This document shows, one piece after another, positions 55,826 to 64,000 of a stretch of 64,000 nt of DNA. This DNA comes from Pseudoalteromonas atlantica. Lineage in GTDB: Bacteria > Pseudomonadota > Gammaproteobacteria > Enterobacterales > Alteromonadaceae. The first letter of the stretch is position 1. Every line of letters starts with the position of its first letter. Where the stretch lies: NCBI GenBank assembly GCA_007988745.1, contig BJUT01000001.1:1-64000 (forward strand), read 5' to 3'. The position numbers and the translations under genes are program-made. Below the pieces are notes generated by a model. It did no database searches. It was not told the origin of the DNA and saw nothing but the letters and a program-made list of their open reading frames with translations.

Positions 55826-56578
55826 ATGTTAAAGCTTTACAATACATGGTGTGGTTATTTGTTATTACTGTTAGTGGTATTTAGCAATCCTCTTAACGCA
55901 AAAGAAACGCTGCACATAGCCGTTGCGAGCAATTTTAAACCTGTGCTGCAAACGCTGGTGACTAACCCAGCCCTAAAAAATATTAATATTAAAATATCAG
56001 CTGCTTCTAGCGGCGTATTGCACTCTCAAATTATGCACGGTGCACCGTACGATATTTTTTTATCAGCCGACGCTGCACGCCCACACGCACTGATCAAAGA
56101 CGGCTTTGCACTAAATAATAGCTTAACCACCTATGCGATAGGTTTATTAGCCCTGTGGCAGCCAAGCAACTCAGTTATTAATAATAAATTAGCCATTGCT
56201 AATCCGCGGTTTTCGCCATATGGGCAATCATCGGCGCATTATGCTAAAAACTATATAAAAACACCGTATGAATTTGTGTATGCAAATAATATTACCCATG
56301 CGTTTCAATTTGTAGAAACAGGCAATGCCGCTAAAGGCTTGGTCGCGCTATCCACGTTAAAGTCGGCGTATCGCAAAACTAAAAATAAAAAATATTTAAA
56401 TTACACGCTTATCGAATCTGAAAAATACCCTGAAATAACGCAGCAAGGCGTTATCATAAGCGCGACTAAGCATTTAACGACAGCTAAAAAGTTTATGGCT
56501 TTTTTAAATGACCCCTCAACCGCAAAAACATTATTAGAGCTTGGTTATAAAGCAAAGGAAAGTGATGTTAGCAAGTGA
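55826..56578 (+). CDS. modA: Molybdate ABC transporter substrate-binding protein
   Basis: Periplasmic molybdate-binding protein. From ATG 55826 it has 250 aa with a signal peptide (hydrophobic YLLLLLVVFSNPLNA, cleavage before KETLHI). It has the ModA strands IAVASNFKPVLQTL, ISAASSGVLHSQI and PYDIFLSADAARP. Longer in-frame starts would place charged and non-hydrophobic residues ahead of the signal peptide, so the shorter start is chosen. The end overlaps modB by 14 bases. Confidence 0.93.
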   Translation: MLKLYNTWCGYLLLLLVVFSNPLNAKETLHIAVASNFKPVLQTLVTNPALKNINIKISAASSGVLHSQIMHGAPYDIFLSADAARPHALIKDGFALNNSLTTYAIGLLALWQPSNSVINNKLAIANPRFSPYGQSSAHYAKNYIKTPYEFVYANNITHAFQFVETGNAAKGLVALSTLKSAYRKTKNKKYLNYTLIESEKYPEITQQGVIISATKHLTTAKKFMAFLNDPSTAKTLLELGYKAKESDVSK

Positions 56579-57251
56579 TGTAACAGCGCTGTGGCTTACA
56601 ATTAAACTTGCCTTTATAACGGCTGCTATTTTGTTGATTATATGCATTCCGCTTGCATGGCAGCTAGCCAGTTATAAAGGTAAGTTAAAGCCTATATTAG
56701 AAGCACTTATAGCAATGCCTTTGGTGCTGCCGCCTACGCTAATGGGCTTTTATTTATTGGTATTGTTTTCACCTACTCATGCATTTGGCCAGTTTTGGTT
56801 TTGGCTCACGGGTACGCAGCTCGCGTTTAGTTTTCAAGGGGTGGTTATTGGTTCGTTATTTTACTCTCTCCCTTTTGTGATGCAGCCGTTACTGGCGGGC
56901 TTTAAACAAATAAATACTACTTACAATCAAGCTGCTATTGCCTTAGGGATCAGTCCATTTAAGCGTTTTATGTATTTAACGTTACCGCTATTAAAGCCAA
57001 GCATAGGCAGTGCCTTTGCACTGGGCTTTGCCCATACATTGGGAGAATTTGGTTTAGTACTAATGATTGGTGGCAATATACAAGGCGAAACACAAGTGGT
57101 GTCTATTGCGTTGTACGACCATGTAGAGTCGCTTAATTATGGGGCAGCGCACCAATTGTCGTTGGTATTGCTAGCAATCTCGTTTGCGTGTTTAGTGTTG
57201 TTGTTTAAATTTAATAAAACCGTGATAAACGGAGCTGCTAATCGTGCTTAA
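56565..57251 (+). CDS. modB: Molybdate ABC transporter permease
   Basis: 228-aa inner-membrane permease with five hydrophobic segments. ALIAMPLVLPPTLMGFYLL and the EAA loop QAAIALGISPFKRFMYLTLPLLKPSI are typical of ModB. ATG 56565 has AAAGGAAAG just upstream; an earlier TTG at 56541 adds eight unneeded residues. It overlaps both modA and modC (8 bases), so all three are translationally coupled. Confidence 0.94.
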   Translation: MLASDVTALWLTIKLAFITAAILLIICIPLAWQLASYKGKLKPILEALIAMPLVLPPTLMGFYLLVLFSPTHAFGQFWFWLTGTQLAFSFQGVVIGSLFYSLPFVMQPLLAGFKQINTTYNQAAIALGISPFKRFMYLTLPLLKPSIGSAFALGFAHTLGEFGLVLMIGGNIQGETQVVSIALYDHVESLNYGAAHQLSLVLLAISFACLVLLFKFNKTVINGAANRA

Positions 57252-58281
57252 AATACAATGTCATCAACGTTTGGACGATTTTGAATTACATGTTGATTTA
57301 GCTATAAATCAATTTGATATTTTAGGGGTGTTTGGCCCTTCGGGCTCGGGCAAATCGAGCTTATTACAGGCGATAGCAGGGCTTACGACGGCGCAAAATG
57401 TGTGTATAAATAATCATAATATTACCCATTTAAAGCCCGATAAACGCCTACTTACTTTACAGCTGCAGTCGTGCCCGTTATTTCCACATTTAAATGTGAT
57501 GGGTAATTTACTGTTTACTCACAAGCATTGTAAAAATAAAAGTAATAACCTAACGCCTGATCAGGTAATTGATTTATTAGCACTAAACCCATTACTAAAT
57601 CGTGATGTGTCGGGGCTTTCGGGCGGGGAGAGTCAGCGCGTAATTTTTGCAAGAACACTACTAAGTGGGCAATCTGTTGTTTTACTTGATGAGCCATTTA
57701 GCGCCTTAGATTGGTCAACGCGTTTTACTATGTTGGGGGCTGTTCAACAACTTAATAAATCCCATGGTATTAAATTTATTATTGTTAGCCACTCTTTAAA
57801 AGAGCTACTTTATTGTAGTGATACATTACTTCATATAGCGAAAGGCAACGTGCTCCAGTGCGGTGCAACACAAGAAGTGGTGCAAAGTATTTATACAAAT
57901 AAGAGCCAAACGCCACTTAGTATACTTAGTTATAGTAAGCCTGAATTTAATGAGGCTTTTGGTTTATACCAGCTTACTCTTAGTAATAGCCAACAGCATT
58001 TATATGCAGTGCCTTCGCTGGTAAAACAAAACCATAAGTTAATTATAGAAAGCAGCCAAATAACCTACAGCAAAGTAAAACCAATTAACGAGAGTAGTTC
58101 AAATGTGCTAATAGGTATGCTTGAAAATGCCCAGCAGCTTGATGAGCAATGGCTACTAACTGTTAACGTAGATACGCAATTACTGTATTGCACGGTGTCT
58201 AAAAGGCAATGGCAGCAAAGTGCTGTAAGCCTAGGCGAGCAGATTTATTTGACAATAAATAACCTAGAAACGCTAAATTAG
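57244..58281 (+). CDS. modC: Molybdate ABC transporter ATP-binding protein
   Basis: 345-aa ATPase that powers molybdate import. Walker A FGPSGSGKSSLLQAIAG, signature LSGGESQRVIFARTL, Walker B VVLLDEPFSALD, H-loop VSHSLKE. The C-terminal ~65 residues are a Mop/TOBE domain that binds molybdate in this family. GTG start inside the modB end. Convergent to moeB with a 37-base gap. Confidence 0.95.
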   Translation: MLKIQCHQRLDDFELHVDLAINQFDILGVFGPSGSGKSSLLQAIAGLTTAQNVCINNHNITHLKPDKRLLTLQLQSCPLFPHLNVMGNLLFTHKHCKNKSNNLTPDQVIDLLALNPLLNRDVSGLSGGESQRVIFARTLLSGQSVVLLDEPFSALDWSTRFTMLGAVQQLNKSHGIKFIIVSHSLKELLYCSDTLLHIAKGNVLQCGATQEVVQSIYTNKSQTPLSILSYSKPEFNEAFGLYQLTLSNSQQHLYAVPSLVKQNHKLIIESSQITYSKVKPINESSSNVLIGMLENAQQLDEQWLLTVNVDTQLLYCTVSKRQWQQSAVSLGEQIYLTINNLETLN

Positions 58282-58318
58282 GCTTTTAAAAGCTGTCATG
58301 TATTTACAGTGTACTAAA

Positions 58319-59077
58319 TTAAGCACTGCAAACAGGGCAGTGCTTATTTTTAACAATATTAAAACGGTTAAACTCCATACTCAAACCATCTACAAGTAAT
58401 AGCTGCTCGGTGAGTTTACTAGGCAGTCCTGCAATAATTTTAAGTGCTTCAGTCGCTTGAATACTACCAATAAGCCCTACAATAGGCGAGAGCACGCCTG
58501 ACTCTGAACAGCTTTGAGTTTGTTCGCCAAAGAGCTGTGACACACACCCGTAGCAATGGCTATTAGGCGCCATTGTAAAGCAAGCTACTTGTCCCTCTAA
58601 CCTTATGGCAGAGCCCGAAACCAAGGGCGTACGGGTGTTATAGCAGGCGCTGTTGAGCAAATTACGTGTTGCTAAGTTATCAGTGCAGTCAATAACTACA
58701 TCTACTTTGCTAAGTAGTTGTTCAAGGTGCGAATTTTCATTTAAAAATTCATCAATAGTGTGGATCTCTATTTCATCATTTAACTGAGTTAACTGTTTTT
58801 TTGCACTGTGGGTTTTTAAGCACCCAACATCACTTTGTTTATAGAGCACCTGCCTTTGCAAGTTAGTTGCATCAACCACATCGTTATCTACAAGCGTTAA
58901 CGTACCTACGCCCGATGCCGCTAAGTACTGCGCAACTGGACAGCCTAATCCACCTAACCCCACAATAAGAGCATGACTTTGCCATATTTTTTCTTGTCCA
59001 TCTATATCTAGCTGAGGAAGCATAATATGGCGAGAATAGCGTAATTGCTGCTGATACGTTAAAGGGGGTTTTTGCAT
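58319..59077 (-). CDS. moeB: Molybdopterin-synthase adenylyltransferase MoeB (HesA/MoeB/ThiF family)
   Basis: E1-like enzyme that adenylates the C-terminus of MoaD for sulfur transfer. The 252-aa protein starts with QQLRYSRHIMLPQLDIDGQEKI, the MoeB/ThiF signature. It has the nucleotide loop VGLGGLGCPVAQYLAASG, DCTDN, and two zinc CxxC pairs (HCYGC and HCPVC). Location beside modABC and moeA favours MoeB over ThiF. Confidence 0.9.
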   Translation of the reverse strand: MQKPPLTYQQQLRYSRHIMLPQLDIDGQEKIWQSHALIVGLGGLGCPVAQYLAASGVGTLTLVDNDVVDATNLQRQVLYKQSDVGCLKTHSAKKQLTQLNDEIEIHTIDEFLNENSHLEQLLSKVDVVIDCTDNLATRNLLNSACYNTRTPLVSGSAIRLEGQVACFTMAPNSHCYGCVSQLFGEQTQSCSESGVLSPIVGLIGSIQATEALKIIAGLPSKLTEQLLLVDGLSMEFNRFNIVKNKHCPVCSA

Positions 59078-59363
59078 TAATGAGTTCTCATAATTTTTTT
59101 TAACAATACCAATTAGTTAAAACCTAGAGCAAGTAAAGCTTAAAAATTCTTTGCACTGTTTACGCCCAACAAAGCTGCTTAAATAGTGCAAAGCGAAATA
59201 AATATTAATTCCCAAAAATATAAGTAACTGAAAAACCTACCTATTAATTGTTGGCTTAGTAATTGCTGAAAGTGGTTAACGTTAATTTAACAATCGTCGC
59301 AGTGTTATTACTACCAAAGTCATACTCACTGCTTAAAATAATAATCGTTACAAGGAAAAAAAC
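59078..59363. promoter_or_regulatory. Divergent moeB/nitrate-transporter promoter region
   Basis: 286 bases with no gene. The inverted repeat GTTAA/TTAAC lies near 59276-59291. No convincing FNR, NtrC/sigma54 or NarL site is recognised. An AAGGAAAAA site precedes the transporter ATG. Confidence 0.35.
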
Positions 59364-60833
59364 ATGCAACCGAGTTCTGGGTTTAATCTCATATCGTTTA
59401 GCGGAAAAATGAAAATACTACATTTAAGCTGGATGGTGTTTTTTATCTCTTTTTTTGTATGGTTTAACCATGCTCCATTACTAGGGGCAATAGCGGGCTC
59501 GCTAGGTATAACTATGGCACAGGTAAAAACGCTGCTCATTTTAAATGTGGCCTTAACCATTCCGGCGCGTGTTGTTGTTGGCATGCTGACAGATAAGTTT
59601 GGCCCGCGTATTGTTTATGCCGCTTTACTTATTTTATGTAGCATACCGTGTTTTATGTTTGCTATGGCCACCACGTTTGAGCAAGCCGCTATCGCGCGTT
59701 TTGCACTAGGCTTTATTGGTGCAGGCTTTGTAGTGGGCATTCGTATGGTGAGCGAATGGTTCCCAGCTAATGAGCTTGGTACAGCAGAAGGTATTTATGG
59801 TGGCTGGGGTAATTTTGGCTCGGCTGCCGCTGCCATGTTACTACCTGTATTAGCGCTTATGTTTGGCGGTGACGATGGCTGGCGCTATGCCATTGGTTTA
59901 ACGGGCGTACTTAGCGTTATTTTTGGTGTTATTTGGTACATAAACGTAACCGATACACCAAAAGGGGGGACGTACTTTAAGCCTAAAAAAGTAGGCGCAA
60001 TGGAAGTAACCAGTAAAGGTGACTTTGTATTATTGCTTATTATGAAATTACCTATGTATGGCGCACTGGCTTTACTTACTTGGAAGTTGTCTCCTACAGG
60101 CGCTAATTTAATTTCTGCCAATTTTGTTTTAGCCGTTTATGCATTTTTAGTGCTGTTATACGCTTACGAGGTATATAAAACCTTTGATATAAACGGACAT
60201 ATATTTAAACAACCCGTGCCAGAATCACACCGCTACGAATTTAAACAAGTAGCTGTACTTAATATTTTATATTTTACCACCTTTGGCTCAGAGCTGGCCG
60301 TTGTATCTATGCTGCCATTATTTTTTATGGAAGTGTTTGGCCTAGATATGGTGTACGCAGGTTTACTGGCCTCTGCTTATGCGTTTATGAATTTAGCCTC
60401 GCGCCCAGGTGGTGGTTGGATCTCAGATAGAATGGGCCGTCGTAAAACACTTATTGTTCTTACCTCAGGGTTAGCTGTTGGCTACTTTGTTATGGGCTTA
60501 GTTGACGCTAGCTGGCCACTTTGGCTTGCTGTAGCTGCTGCCATGGCGTGTTCGTTCTTTGTGCAAGCTGGTGAGGGAGCGGTTTTTGCTGCTGTGCCAC
60601 TTATTAAACGTCGCTTAACAGGGCAAATTGCAGGTATGACAGGCGCTTACGGTAACGTTGGCGCGGTGGTGTATTTAACGGCGCTCTCATTAGTGGATTA
60701 CCAAACGTTCTTTATGATTATTGCTGCCAGTGCATTGTTAGGTTTAGGGGCGTTATTTTTCATGAAAGAGCCAGATGGGCACATGACAGAAGTAAACGAA
60801 GATGGCTCTGTTGAACTTATTTCAGTGACTTAA
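59364..60833 (+). CDS. Nitrate/nitrite transporter of the NarK/NasA family
   Basis: 489-aa MFS transporter with about 12 membrane segments. The nitrate-signature regions are [13 protein letters not shown] near TM1, [14 protein letters not shown] (MFS loop), [21 protein letters not shown] and the second-half [13 protein letters not shown]. These fit the nitrate porter family; a role in assimilation is likely as the downstream genes resemble marine nitrate-assimilation clusters. It is followed after 13 bases by the kinase-phosphatase gene. Confidence 0.88.
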   Translation: MQPSSGFNLISFSGKMKILHLSWMVFFISFFVWFNHAPLLGAIAGSLGITMAQVKTLLILNVALTIPARVVVGMLTDKFGPRIVYAALLILCSIPCFMFAMATTFEQAAIARFALGFIGAGFVVGIRMVSEWFPANELGTAEGIYGGWGNFGSAAAAMLLPVLALMFGGDDGWRYAIGLTGVLSVIFGVIWYINVTDTPKGGTYFKPKKVGAMEVTSKGDFVLLLIMKLPMYGALALLTWKLSPTGANLISANFVLAVYAFLVLLYAYEVYKTFDINGHIFKQPVPESHRYEFKQVAVLNILYFTTFGSELAVVSMLPLFFMEVFGLDMVYAGLLASAYAFMNLASRPGGGWISDRMGRRKTLIVLTSGLAVGYFVMGLVDASWPLWLAVAAAMACSFFVQAGEGAVFAAVPLIKRRLTGQIAGMTGAYGNVGAVVYLTALSLVDYQTFFMIIAASALLGLGALFFMKEPDGHMTEVNEDGSVELISVT

Positions 60834-60846
60834 GGCAGCGTTAACC

Positions 60847-62586
60847 ATGTTTGATGAAACCCAACACGCTCAAGTTCGTAATAATACGCTAGATGTTTCT
60901 TTTGGTGGGCACAGTGCCGCGGGCATAAAAGATGAAAATCAAGATGCGTTTGCTGCTTTAAATACTGAGCACGAACAACAAGAAACAAAAGGCGCTATTG
61001 CGTGCTTAGCAGATGGGTGTTCATCAGCTAAAAATGTCAAACAAGCATCGCAGCTCAGTGTTACTCATTTTATAAATGAGTATTTAAATACACCCGACAG
61101 CTGGGCGGTCAAAAAATCGGTTTCTAAGGTTTTAGCTAGCTTAAATCAGTGGTTATATTCGCAATCAGTCAACTATAACCACTTAGGGCAACGCCAAGCT
61201 GATTGGATGACCACCTTTACGGCGCTTATATTAAAATCAGCTACGGGGTATATATTTCATTTAGGCGATACTCGCATTACGCGTTTACGCGATAATCAAA
61301 TGGAAGCGATAACGCGGGATCATAAAGTAAATGATACGCTCACTCGTGCTTTAGGCGCGCAGTCACATCAAGAAATTGATGTTTACGAAGTTGACCTAAA
61401 AGCCGGTGATATTTACATACTGACTTGCGATGGTGTGCATGATGTATTGCCCTATAGTGAAATTGCCAACGAAATAAACGCCCATAACAACTTAGAGCAG
61501 GCAGCAAGTGCCATTACCTCACGCGCTATAGCACAAGGCAGTGATGATAATGTGAGTTGTTTATTAGTGAAGGTAAATAGCATTGCGCAGCAAAATCTAG
61601 ATGAGCTTTATCAATCGTTAACGCAGCGAAAAATACCACCCGCATTAGAAGTTGGCCAAATAATTGATGGTTATACGGTTATTCGTAAAATCAACGAAAG
61701 CAGCCGATCGCACATTTATTTGGTACAGCAAGCACCTGATGCACCCCCCGTTGTATTAAAGGCACCTTCGGTTAATTTTGAAGACGATATACACTACCTT
61801 CAAGGCTTTATACGCGAAGGGTGGGTAGGGCAACGTATTAATCATCCTAATGTAATGAAGGTTTTAAATACACAATCGCAAAGCCGTTTTTTATATCATA
61901 TTTGCGAGTACATGGACGGACAAACCCTCAGTGACTATAAGCACGACGTCCCTTATTTAGAAATAGCGCAAGTGCGCAGTATTGTAGAGCAAATAGTGCA
62001 TGCGCTAAGGGCATTTCAGCGGTTAGATATGGTACATCGTGATTTAAAGCTCGATAACGTGATGATAGATGCTCACGGTAAAGTTACGTTAATTGATTAC
62101 GGTACTGTAAGTGTTGCGGCTATGGATGAGTCGGTTAAGCAAATAGCCGATGACTGCCCGCAAGGGACTATAGATTATACGGCTCCTGAAACACTTATTT
62201 CGCTGCACGCCGATTTTAAAAGCGATATGTTTTCGCTTGGGGTGATTGCTTATGAGTTATTGTGCTCGAAGCTGCCTTATAAAACATTACCGGCAAGTCA
62301 TACCCCTATTGATTACAGCCACTGGCAATACACAAGTATTCGCAAGTACCGAGCCGATATACCCTTTTGGTTAGATCAGGCTTTAATGAAAGCACTTGCG
62401 CCAAAACCAGAGCTCAGATACCACGCATTTTCTGAGTTTTTAACAGATATTAGTAAACCTAATCCACATTTACAGAGCTCAGCCAACAAAATTTCAATAA
62501 TGAAACGCGATCCAGTATTACTCTGGAAGAGCATTTCGCTGTGTTTATTTATCATTTTATTGTGCGTGCTCATAATTAAAAACTAA
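60847..62586 (+). CDS. PP2C phosphatase-Ser/Thr protein kinase fusion
   Basis: 579-aa membrane-tethered signalling protein. The N-terminal PP2C domain (about 15-255) has metal motifs GIKDENQDAF, LADGCSS (Asp56), HLGDTRITRL, LTCDGVHDVL and GSDDNVSCLL. The kinase domain (about 275-545) has Lys305 in VVLKAPS, HRDLKLDN (His397-Asp399), DYG in place of DFG (417-419), an APE motif, and SDMFSLGVIAYELL. Its Gly-rich loop is degenerate (INESSRSHIYLV). One C-terminal membrane segment lies at about 557-577. It sits between nitrate transporter and channel genes, so it may control transporter activity (inference). Confidence 0.92.
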   Translation: MFDETQHAQVRNNTLDVSFGGHSAAGIKDENQDAFAALNTEHEQQETKGAIACLADGCSSAKNVKQASQLSVTHFINEYLNTPDSWAVKKSVSKVLASLNQWLYSQSVNYNHLGQRQADWMTTFTALILKSATGYIFHLGDTRITRLRDNQMEAITRDHKVNDTLTRALGAQSHQEIDVYEVDLKAGDIYILTCDGVHDVLPYSEIANEINAHNNLEQAASAITSRAIAQGSDDNVSCLLVKVNSIAQQNLDELYQSLTQRKIPPALEVGQIIDGYTVIRKINESSRSHIYLVQQAPDAPPVVLKAPSVNFEDDIHYLQGFIREGWVGQRINHPNVMKVLNTQSQSRFLYHICEYMDGQTLSDYKHDVPYLEIAQVRSIVEQIVHALRAFQRLDMVHRDLKLDNVMIDAHGKVTLIDYGTVSVAAMDESVKQIADDCPQGTIDYTAPETLISLHADFKSDMFSLGVIAYELLCSKLPYKTLPASHTPIDYSHWQYTSIRKYRADIPFWLDQALMKALAPKPELRYHAFSEFLTDISKPNPHLQSSANKISIMKRDPVLLWKSISLCLFIILLCVLIIKN

Positions 62587-62595
62587 GAGACCAAC

Positions 62596-63789
62596 ATGTT
62601 AAATTATAAAAATAACTTACCTATTATTTTAATGATAGGGTGCATTGCTGCGCCTTCAATTAGTGTTGCAGCGCAAACCGACCTTAATTTTAGGCTGCGT
62701 TATGAAAGTGCAGAGCAAGATAACGCACTAAAAGATGCCAGTAGCTTAACGCTGCGTACACGCCTTACTCATAAAACCGATGAAGTGAATAGCTTTTCTG
62801 CTTTATTAGAGGTCGAAGATAGCCGAAGCCTATTAGGTGTAGACGATTACAACAATACACTGGGTAAAAATACAAATTACTCAGTAATAGCCGACCCTGA
62901 AACCACAGAGATAGATCAGGCTTTTGTTAAATACGCAAAAAATGCTTTATCAATTAAAGTAGGTAGGCAAGTAATAGCGCTTGATGGACAGCGCTTTGTA
63001 GGCCACGTTGGCTTTAGGCAAGACAGGCAAACTTTTGATGCTGCAACAGTAAATTACACCTTTAATGATATTAACTTGCACTATAGCTACATAAGTAAGC
63101 GCAACCGTATATTTGCCGATAGCAAAGATATTGATGCATCCGATCATCTTATCAATGCAAGCTTTAAAACAAGCCTAGGTAAGGTGGTTTTATACAGCTA
63201 TTTATTAAGTGACGATGCAATAGATAATGACAGCTTAGATACTTATGGTGTTTCTTTTAATGGTAATAAAACGCTCAGCGAGATTAAATTTTACTATAAA
63301 GCACAGTACGCCACGCAATCAGCATCAACGAGCATGAGTGATTTTGACGCTGATTACTATGCATTTGAAGGGGGGATAGATTTAGGCGGTTTAGGTATTG
63401 AAGTCGTTACATTAAAAGCTGGTATTGAGTCACTGGGTTCTGATAACGGCGATTATGGTTTTGCCACGCCGCTTGCCACAATGCATAAATTTAATGGCTG
63501 GGCCGATACGTTTTTAGCAACCCCAGCACAAGGGCTTGATGACACTTATGTAAGTTTAAATGGTAAAGCTTACGGCGGTAAATGGCTGTTGGCGTATCAC
63601 AGCTTTGATGCCAACGATAGCGCCAATGGCGTTGATGATTTAGGCACAGAGCTAAACGTACAATACGTAAAGCCTATTAATAAAACCTATGCTGTAGGCG
63701 CAAAATATGCCGATTATTCAGCAGGAGATAGCGCTGCAGGCAAAGTTGATACCCAAAAACTGTGGGTATGGGTAAGCGCTAAATTTTAA
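62596..63789 (+). CDS. Outer-membrane channel, alginate-export/porin-like family
   Basis: 397 aa. Signal peptide about 1-26 (ISVAAQ). Then a beta-barrel rich in alternating strands: TDLNFRLRYESAEQD, AFVKYAKNALSIKVGRQVIALDGQRFVGHVGFRQ, VNYTFNDINLHYSYISKRN. It ends in VDTQKLWVWVSAKF with a terminal Phe for barrel assembly. The R-Q-x-x-x-x-G-x-R-F-V region is shared with alginate-export porins, but its place after the nitrate transporter suggests a nitrate-uptake porin. It starts 9 bases after the kinase gene, and a terminator follows. Confidence 0.82.
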   Translation: MLNYKNNLPIILMIGCIAAPSISVAAQTDLNFRLRYESAEQDNALKDASSLTLRTRLTHKTDEVNSFSALLEVEDSRSLLGVDDYNNTLGKNTNYSVIADPETTEIDQAFVKYAKNALSIKVGRQVIALDGQRFVGHVGFRQDRQTFDAATVNYTFNDINLHYSYISKRNRIFADSKDIDASDHLINASFKTSLGKVVLYSYLLSDDAIDNDSLDTYGVSFNGNKTLSEIKFYYKAQYATQSASTSMSDFDADYYAFEGGIDLGGLGIEVVTLKAGIESLGSDNGDYGFATPLATMHKFNGWADTFLATPAQGLDDTYVSLNGKAYGGKWLLAYHSFDANDSANGVDDLGTELNVQYVKPINKTYAVGAKYADYSAGDSAAGKVDTQKLWVWVSAKF

Positions 63790-63822
63790 GTATTTAACCT
63801 AAACCCTCGTTATTTAATTTAA

Positions 63823-63876
63823 AGCGTTACAAGTTGGTGCAATAGCGCCAGCTTGTGGTGCTTTCACTTCTTTTTT
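63823..63876 (+). terminator. Intrinsic terminator after the outer-membrane channel gene
   Basis: An 18-bp stem with five G-U pairs (63823-63840 with 63845-63862), 4-base loop AATA, followed after a short gap by six T. The G-U pairs form only in plus-strand RNA, so it ends the nitrate transporter operon here. The rest of the 3' end of the window holds no gene. Confidence 0.8.
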
Positions 63877-64000
63877 ACTGTATTAAATTAGTTAAGCTGT
63901 TGAAATATATTGCTTATATATCTGGCTTGCATATTGCTATAACCAACACATAATAAATTATACATTTAAAGTACCCATCTAAAGTTAAGTGTATTTTAAA

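Noticed and set aside
59078..59363. Sigma54/NtrC or FNR site upstream of the nitrate transporter
   Set aside because: No GG-N10-GC type or TTGAT-N4-ATCAA sequence was found by eye.

Overview
The window looks like chromosomal DNA of a marine gammaproteobacterium of the order Alteromonadales, most likely Pseudoalteromonas. This is inferred from the low GC content, an RNase E N-terminus nearly identical to the Enterobacterales protein, the conserved yceD-rpmF-plsX-fab order, and a Vibrio-like vps polysaccharide module. No database search was possible, so the genus is an inference. No rRNA, tRNA, CRISPR array or intact transposase was seen.

Region 1 (0-18.8 kb) is core housekeeping. rne (minus strand) is divergent from rluC and a HAD phosphatase, with maf convergent. 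Then comes a long co-directional run: yceD, rpmF, plsX, fabD, fabG, acpP, fabF, pabC, mltG, tmk, holB, pilZ, tatD and a PhoD-like phosphatase. fabH, expected between plsX and fabD, is absent. A 122-bp inverted-repeat element lies between acpP and fabF.

Region 2 (18.8-24 kb) starts with three tandem copies of a ~110-bp repeat with inverted ends. On the minus strand follow a Wzy_C/O-antigen-ligase-like membrane protein, a small Ala-rich secreted protein, and a LapD/LapG pair (c-di-GMP receptor and periplasmic cysteine protease). The LapG has Gly where the family usually has its catalytic Asp.

Region 3 (24-43.6 kb) is a large exopolysaccharide locus. It contains galU, a Wzy-like polymerase, an epimerase, six family-2 glycosyltransferases, a secreted GH16 glycanase, a Wzx-type flippase and a pyruvyltransferase. 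These are followed by a module in the order of Vibrio vpsL-M-N-O-P: initiating phosphotransferase, outer-membrane barrel, short export protein, Wzc kinase and VpsP-like protein, with a CpsB-type PHP phosphatase inserted. Together these genes would make, polymerise, export, modify and trim a biofilm polysaccharide, with a c-di-GMP adhesin switch next door. Downstream is an acyltransferase gene broken by a one-base shift at a G7 tract.

Region 4 (45-54 kb) has rsmF and the methylcitrate (propionate) operon: a GntR regulator, prpB, prpC, acnD and prpF. Three TGTCGACA palindromes precede the regulator, and a 7-bp tandem repeat separates it from prpB. A MITE-like element with a 5-bp direct repeat follows prpF.

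Region 5 (54.5-64 kb) is molybdenum and nitrate related: moeA divergent from modABC, then moeB, then a NarK/NasA-type transporter, a PP2C-protein kinase fusion and an outer-membrane channel, ending in a good terminator. Molybdate uptake and cofactor synthesis would supply a nitrate reductase presumably encoded elsewhere.
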